Positions 59,285-64,000 of a stretch of 64,000 nt of DNA are shown here, piece after piece. The DNA is from Streptomyces filamentosus. GTDB lineage: Bacteria > Actinomycetota > Actinomycetes > Streptomycetales > Streptomycetaceae. The DNA lies in the NCBI RefSeq assembly GCF_014654895.1, contig NZ_BNBE01000001.1, positions 310,001 through 374,000 on the forward strand, read 5' to 3'. Under the pieces are notes generated by a model. The model was not told the origin of the DNA, ran no database searches, and saw only the letters and a list, made by a program, of their open reading frames with translations. Each line of letters begins with the position of its first letter. Positions within the stretch are counted from its first letter, which is position 1. Position numbers and translations under genes: made by a program.

Positions 59285-59299
59285 TTCCACCATGAGGAA
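59285..59299. promoter_or_regulatory. Probable AllR operator TTCCACCATGAGGAA
   Basis: 12 of 15 bases match TTCCACAAAGTGGAA at 52780-52794. It sits in an AT-rich stretch (59265-59325) that must contain the malate synthase promoter, about 145 bp from the start codon. Confidence 0.6.
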
Positions 59300-59444
59300 A
59301 CTAATATCCACTGCATAGAAGCGCCTGAGCCCCTGTGACGGCGCTCGCGGCCGTATCTCGGCACCAGCGGCACTCCGTGCCGTCCGTGACGCCCGGCGGC
59401 CGCAAGGCACCGCACGCGTAGTCCGCTGAAGGAAGTGACAGTTC

Positions 59445-61067
<1,623 letters not shown>

Positions 61068-61086
61068 TCTCCCGCACCACCCGTGC

Positions 61087-61133
61087 CAGGGCCCGCCCCC
61101 CGGAAAACGCACAGCTCCGGGGGCCGGGCCCTG
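61087..61133 (+). terminator. Terminator hairpin after malate synthase
   Basis: Stem CAGGGCCCG (61087-61095) with CGGGCCCTG (61125-61133), one mismatched pair, then CCCCCGG (61097-61103) with CCGGGGG (61117-61123); loop 13 nt. About 20 bp after the stop codon. Confidence 0.75.
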
Positions 61134-61266
61134 ACGCGTCACAGGCGACGTGACGCAACCGAGATATGCAGCTACCTAGCGGTAATAAGTCAGCGCGTGC
61201 GAGATTCCGCCATGCCACCGGCCGGCGGCCGTCCCCCACACCACTGCGCACCGCAGGAGCACAGCC

Positions 61267-62409
61267 ATGCCCTCCCCCCACCGCGCGCTGCGCGCGTTCC
61301 TGGCACTGTGTACCGCCGCCGGACTGGCCACCGCCGCCGCCCCGGCCGCCCAGGCCTCCCCGGGCGGCGGTCCCACCGCCGTCGTCGCCATGGGCGACAG
61401 CTACATCTCCGGCGAGGCCGGCCGCTGGCTCGGCAACGGCCTCACGAACTCCGGGAGCCGCGACGGCACCGACCGCGCCTGGACCGGCAGCGGATACGAC
61501 CCCTCGCGGGTGTACGGCTCCACCGCCGGCGGCTGCCACCGCTCGGACGTCTCCGAGGTCAGGAGCGCCGGACCGATCGCGACCGAGCTGATCAACCTGG
61601 CCTGCTCCGGGGCGACCACCGAGAACGTCGTCCGCGCCGCGCGGGGCGGCCTGGCGTACAAGGGCGAGGCCCCGCAGGCCGACCGGCTGGCCGCCGTCGC
61701 CGCCACGCACGACGTGGAGCTGATCGCCCTGTCGATCGGCGGCAACGACCTCGGCTTCGCCGACATCATCACCGCCTGCGCCACCGACTACCTCGTCTGG
61801 TACTCCTACTGCCACGACGACCAGCAGGCCGAGGTCGACGCCAGGATCGACGCCGTGACGGCCTCCGTCGGCACGGCCGTCGACGAGATCCGCGCGGTGA
61901 TGAGCGGCGCGGGCTACGCGGCCTCCGACTACCGGATCGTGCTCCAGTCCTACCCCTCGCCGCTCCCCCGCGCCGCCGAGAACCGCTACTCCGAGAGCGG
62001 CTGGTCGCGGACGAACACCGGCGGCTGCCCGTTCTGGAACGAGGACTCCGACTGGGCGCGGGACTCCCTCGTCCCGCAGCTCTCCGGGCGGCTGCGGCAG
62101 GTCGCGGTGGCGAAGGGCGCGCAGTTCCTCGACCTGCGGGACGCGCTCCAGGGACGCGAGGTGTGCGCGAAGGCGAGCCGCCAGGCGACGGCGTCCCAGC
62201 CGCCGTCCGGGGCGACCGCCGAGTGGGCGCGGTGGATCGACAGCCGGTCCACCCAGGGCCTCGTCCAGGAGTCGATGCACCCCAACGCCTACGGGCAGCA
62301 GGCGCTCGGGCGGTGCCTCGCCCTGATCCGCGCCGTCCCCTCGGGCCACCGCGCCTGCCGGAACACGGCGGGCGCGGGCCCCTCGGGGATGTACCTCACG
62401 GCGGGGTGA
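61267..62409 (+). CDS. Secreted SGNH/GDSL-type esterase or lipase
   Basis: 380 aa with a signal peptide (Arg-containing start, hydrophobic core, AQAS cleavage site near residue 30). Block I is MGDSYISGE with the nucleophile Ser, block III SIGGNDLGF, block V SMHPNAYGQ with the catalytic His. Six or more Cys in the mature protein suggest disulfides, as in Streptomyces GDSL lipases. It would hydrolyse esters outside the cell. The ATG has GGAG about 8 nt upstream. The 3' end overlaps the convergent gene by 14 bp. Confidence 0.9.
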   Translation: MPSPHRALRAFLALCTAAGLATAAAPAAQASPGGGPTAVVAMGDSYISGEAGRWLGNGLTNSGSRDGTDRAWTGSGYDPSRVYGSTAGGCHRSDVSEVRSAGPIATELINLACSGATTENVVRAARGGLAYKGEAPQADRLAAVAATHDVELIALSIGGNDLGFADIITACATDYLVWYSYCHDDQQAEVDARIDAVTASVGTAVDEIRAVMSGAGYAASDYRIVLQSYPSPLPRAAENRYSESGWSRTNTGGCPFWNEDSDWARDSLVPQLSGRLRQVAVAKGAQFLDLRDALQGREVCAKASRQATASQPPSGATAEWARWIDSRSTQGLVQESMHPNAYGQQALGRCLALIRAVPSGHRACRNTAGAGPSGMYLTAG

Positions 62410-64000
62410 CGCCCAGCGGGCCGAGGACCCGGCGCGTCCCGTGCGGATCGGCCGCCGTCAGCTCGCGGAGCAGGGCGGCCGAGCCGCCCGGCCAGTCGGC
62501 GGCGGCCGCGTCGAAGGCGGCCCGGCGGGACTCCAGCGGGCCCTTCTTGCCGGGCAGTCGGTCGAGGAGGTGCAGGGCGCGGGCCGACGGCGGCACCTGG
62601 ACCGGGTCGGCCTCCTCGCCGCGGACGTGGAGGGCGTGCAGGGCGTAGGCGCCGATCACCGGATCGCGCAGGGCCGCGCGCAGGGCGCCCGGCGGGGCGG
62701 CGGCGGTGTCGAGGAGCCCGAAGAGGGCCCGTACGTCCGCCCCTTCGGAGGCGTGGGCGTGGACGGCGCCGAGGGCCGCGAGCAGTTCCGTCCACGCCTC
62801 CGCGGTGTCGCCGCGCGCGCGGAGCCAGTCGGCGAGCACGCGCGCGGCGGGGGCGTGCGGCCACCGGGCCGCGGCGGCCGCCAGCTCCCGCGCGGACCAG
62901 GCGGCGGCCTCGGCGGCGGTGGGCGCGGCGACCCGGCGGACCCGCAGGAGGTAGCGGACGGTGGCGGCGCCGCGCGGGGTCAGCCCGAAGGCGTCGCCGG
63001 AGCGCAGGACGAGGCCGGTGGCGGCGAGCCGGTCGGCGACGGCGGCGAGTTCGCGGGCCGGGCCCTCCAGGCGGGCCCGGTCGTCCTCGCCGAGCCCGGC
63101 GGAGCCGAGCAGCCGGACGAGTTCGGGCACCGGCGGGGTGGCGTACGGGCCGCCGGCGCCCTCCGGCACGGTCACCGGCACGTCCTCCAGGGCCGGGTCG
63201 ACGGTCCAGTCCTCGTACTCGGCGGCGCGGCGGGCGATCGAGTCGGCGGCGCAGCCGCGCTGGTAGAGCGCGTACAGCAGGTGCGGGGCCTCGCCGCCGT
63301 ACGGCTCGTACTCCTCCTCGGCCAGTTCCTCGACGGCGGCGAGCAGCGCGTCGGCGTCCCGCTCGGCCTCGCCCTCCTCGACGGCGTGGGGCGGCGGGAC
63401 GGGGATCGCGGGGTCGCCGTGGTAGTCCATGTGCTCGTCGAGCAGGGCGTCGGCGAGCACGAGGTGGGGGAAGTCGTCCGGGCCGGGCGCGAACCGCGCG
63501 TGGGCCCCCGTGAGCTCGTCGGCGAGCCCGGCGGCGGTCCAGCGGTCCAGGAGCGCGGCGGCGACCCGGCCGATCCCGGCGGCGACGGCGTGGTCGCCGA
63601 GGAGCGGCCCGGCGGCGGGCGGGTGCTCGGCGTCCCGTACGTAGGCGCGGGCGACGGCCTCGGTGAGCACGGTGTCCGCGAGCGCGGTCCGCCCCATGAG
63701 GTCGGTCCGCAGCACGCCGTCGGGCAGCGGCGCCCCTTCGAGGGCGCCGAGCCTGCGCCGCACGTCCTCGGGGTCGGTGAGGTCGGTGCCCATGGTCCGC
63801 AGCAGGGAGGCGTACCAGCGGTGCCAGGTGAGGTTCCCGGGGTCGGTCATGGCCCGCTCGAAGTCCCCGGCACTCTCCTCCACGGCGGCCGCGATCCGCT
63901 CGCGCACCCCGTCGTCGAACCAGGCGGCGAGCTCCCCGACGACCGCCGGATAGCCCGCCAGCTCGCCCGGGGCGACGTGCACGAAGGCGGGCAGGTCCTC
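62396..64000 (-). CDS. Protein of unknown function, N-terminus beyond the right edge
   Basis: At least 534 aa; the frame is open through the last base, and the GTG at 63982 is internal or an alternative start. The sequence is alpha-helical, acidic in the first half (GEAERDADALLAAVEELAEEEYEPYGG) and ends with an Ala-rich helical-repeat-like region; there is no signal peptide, membrane segment or known catalytic motif in the visible part. A winged-helix-like stretch may occur at LAATGLVLRSGDAFGLTPRGAATVRYLL. I do not recognise a family. Confidence 0.75.
   Translation of the reverse strand, partial: EDLPAFVHVAPGELAGYPAVVGELAAWFDDGVRERIAAAVEESAGDFERAMTDPGNLTWHRWYASLLRTMGTDLTDPEDVRRRLGALEGAPLPDGVLRTDLMGRTALADTVLTEAVARAYVRDAEHPPAAGPLLGDHAVAAGIGRVAAALLDRWTAAGLADELTGAHARFAPGPDDFPHLVLADALLDEHMDYHGDPAIPVPPPHAVEEGEAERDADALLAAVEELAEEEYEPYGGEAPHLLYALYQRGCAADSIARRAAEYEDWTVDPALEDVPVTVPEGAGGPYATPPVPELVRLLGSAGLGEDDRARLEGPARELAAVADRLAATGLVLRSGDAFGLTPRGAATVRYLLRVRRVAAPTAAEAAAWSARELAAAAARWPHAPAARVLADWLRARGDTAEAWTELLAALGAVHAHASEGADVRALFGLLDTAAAPPGALRAALRDPVIGAYALHALHVRGEEADPVQVPPSARALHLLDRLPGKKGPLESRRAAFDAAAADWPGGSAALLRELTAADPHGTRRVLGPLGVTPP

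Overview
The window is very GC-rich, uses many GTG starts and has the overlapping-stop/start operons typical of an actinomycete. The gene content (modular type I PKS, LAL regulator, AllR-controlled allantoin genes, malate synthase, ROK glucokinase) points to Streptomyces or a close relative. No rRNA, tRNA, CRISPR array, insertion sequence or phage gene was seen.

Region 1 (1-38128) is a biosynthetic gene cluster. Four type I PKS genes on the minus strand are transcribed from about 26.0 kb towards the left edge (here named A, B, C, D in order of transcription). They encode five modules, all with malonyl-type AT domains: A = KS-AT-DH-KR-ACP, B = KS-AT-KR-ACP, C = two KS-AT-DH-KR-ACP modules, D = KS-AT-DH-KR..., cut by the window edge. 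By colinearity this part makes alkene, secondary alcohol, then three or more consecutive double bonds, i.e. a polyene. No loading module is visible. Protein A starts with an ordinary docking helix, so an upstream partner must be encoded elsewhere. Around the PKS lie a type II thioesterase, a LAL/LuxR activator, a metallophosphoesterase coupled to an Sfp-type phosphopantetheinyl transferase, an SDR oxidoreductase, a membrane fatty acid desaturase, and a tightly packed five-gene set. That set holds a NAT/transglutaminase-like cysteine protein, a nucleoside-deoxyribosyltransferase-like protein, a fatty acyl-AMP ligase, a free-standing ACP and a 78-aa orphan. Desaturase + acyl-AMP ligase + ACP recalls cassettes that prepare modified (alkynyl or alkenyl) fatty acyl starters. 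A repeated hexamer TAGGGG (CCCCTA on the other strand), partly spaced one helical turn apart, occurs upstream of the PKS genes, the phosphoesterase-PPTase pair, and both the SDR and desaturase genes. It is the best candidate for a cluster-wide operator, perhaps of the LAL regulator.

Region 2 (38159-49788) looks like ordinary chromosome: a CUT2 sugar ABC importer with a ROK kinase and a small membrane protein in one translationally coupled operon, a divergent Gfo/Idh/MocA dehydrogenase, a hotdog thioesterase, a NarL-type two-component system, small membrane proteins, a DMT exporter, a RibD/DHFR-like reductase and a second SDR.

Region 3 (50198-64000) centres on ureide and glyoxylate metabolism: allantoicase and allantoinase with a divergent IclR-type repressor, and further right malate synthase. 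Two different inverted-repeat types occur in both the allantoin and the malate synthase promoters, so the pathway allantoin -> ureidoglycolate -> glyoxylate -> malate appears to be one regulon. Between them are a MacB/LolD-like ABC pair divergent from a second two-component system, a small conserved protein and a MobA-like nucleotidyltransferase. A secreted SGNH esterase and a partial gene of unknown function close the window. A 550-bp gene-free stretch at 53787-54336 carries a 78-bp tandem repeat and very large hairpins.
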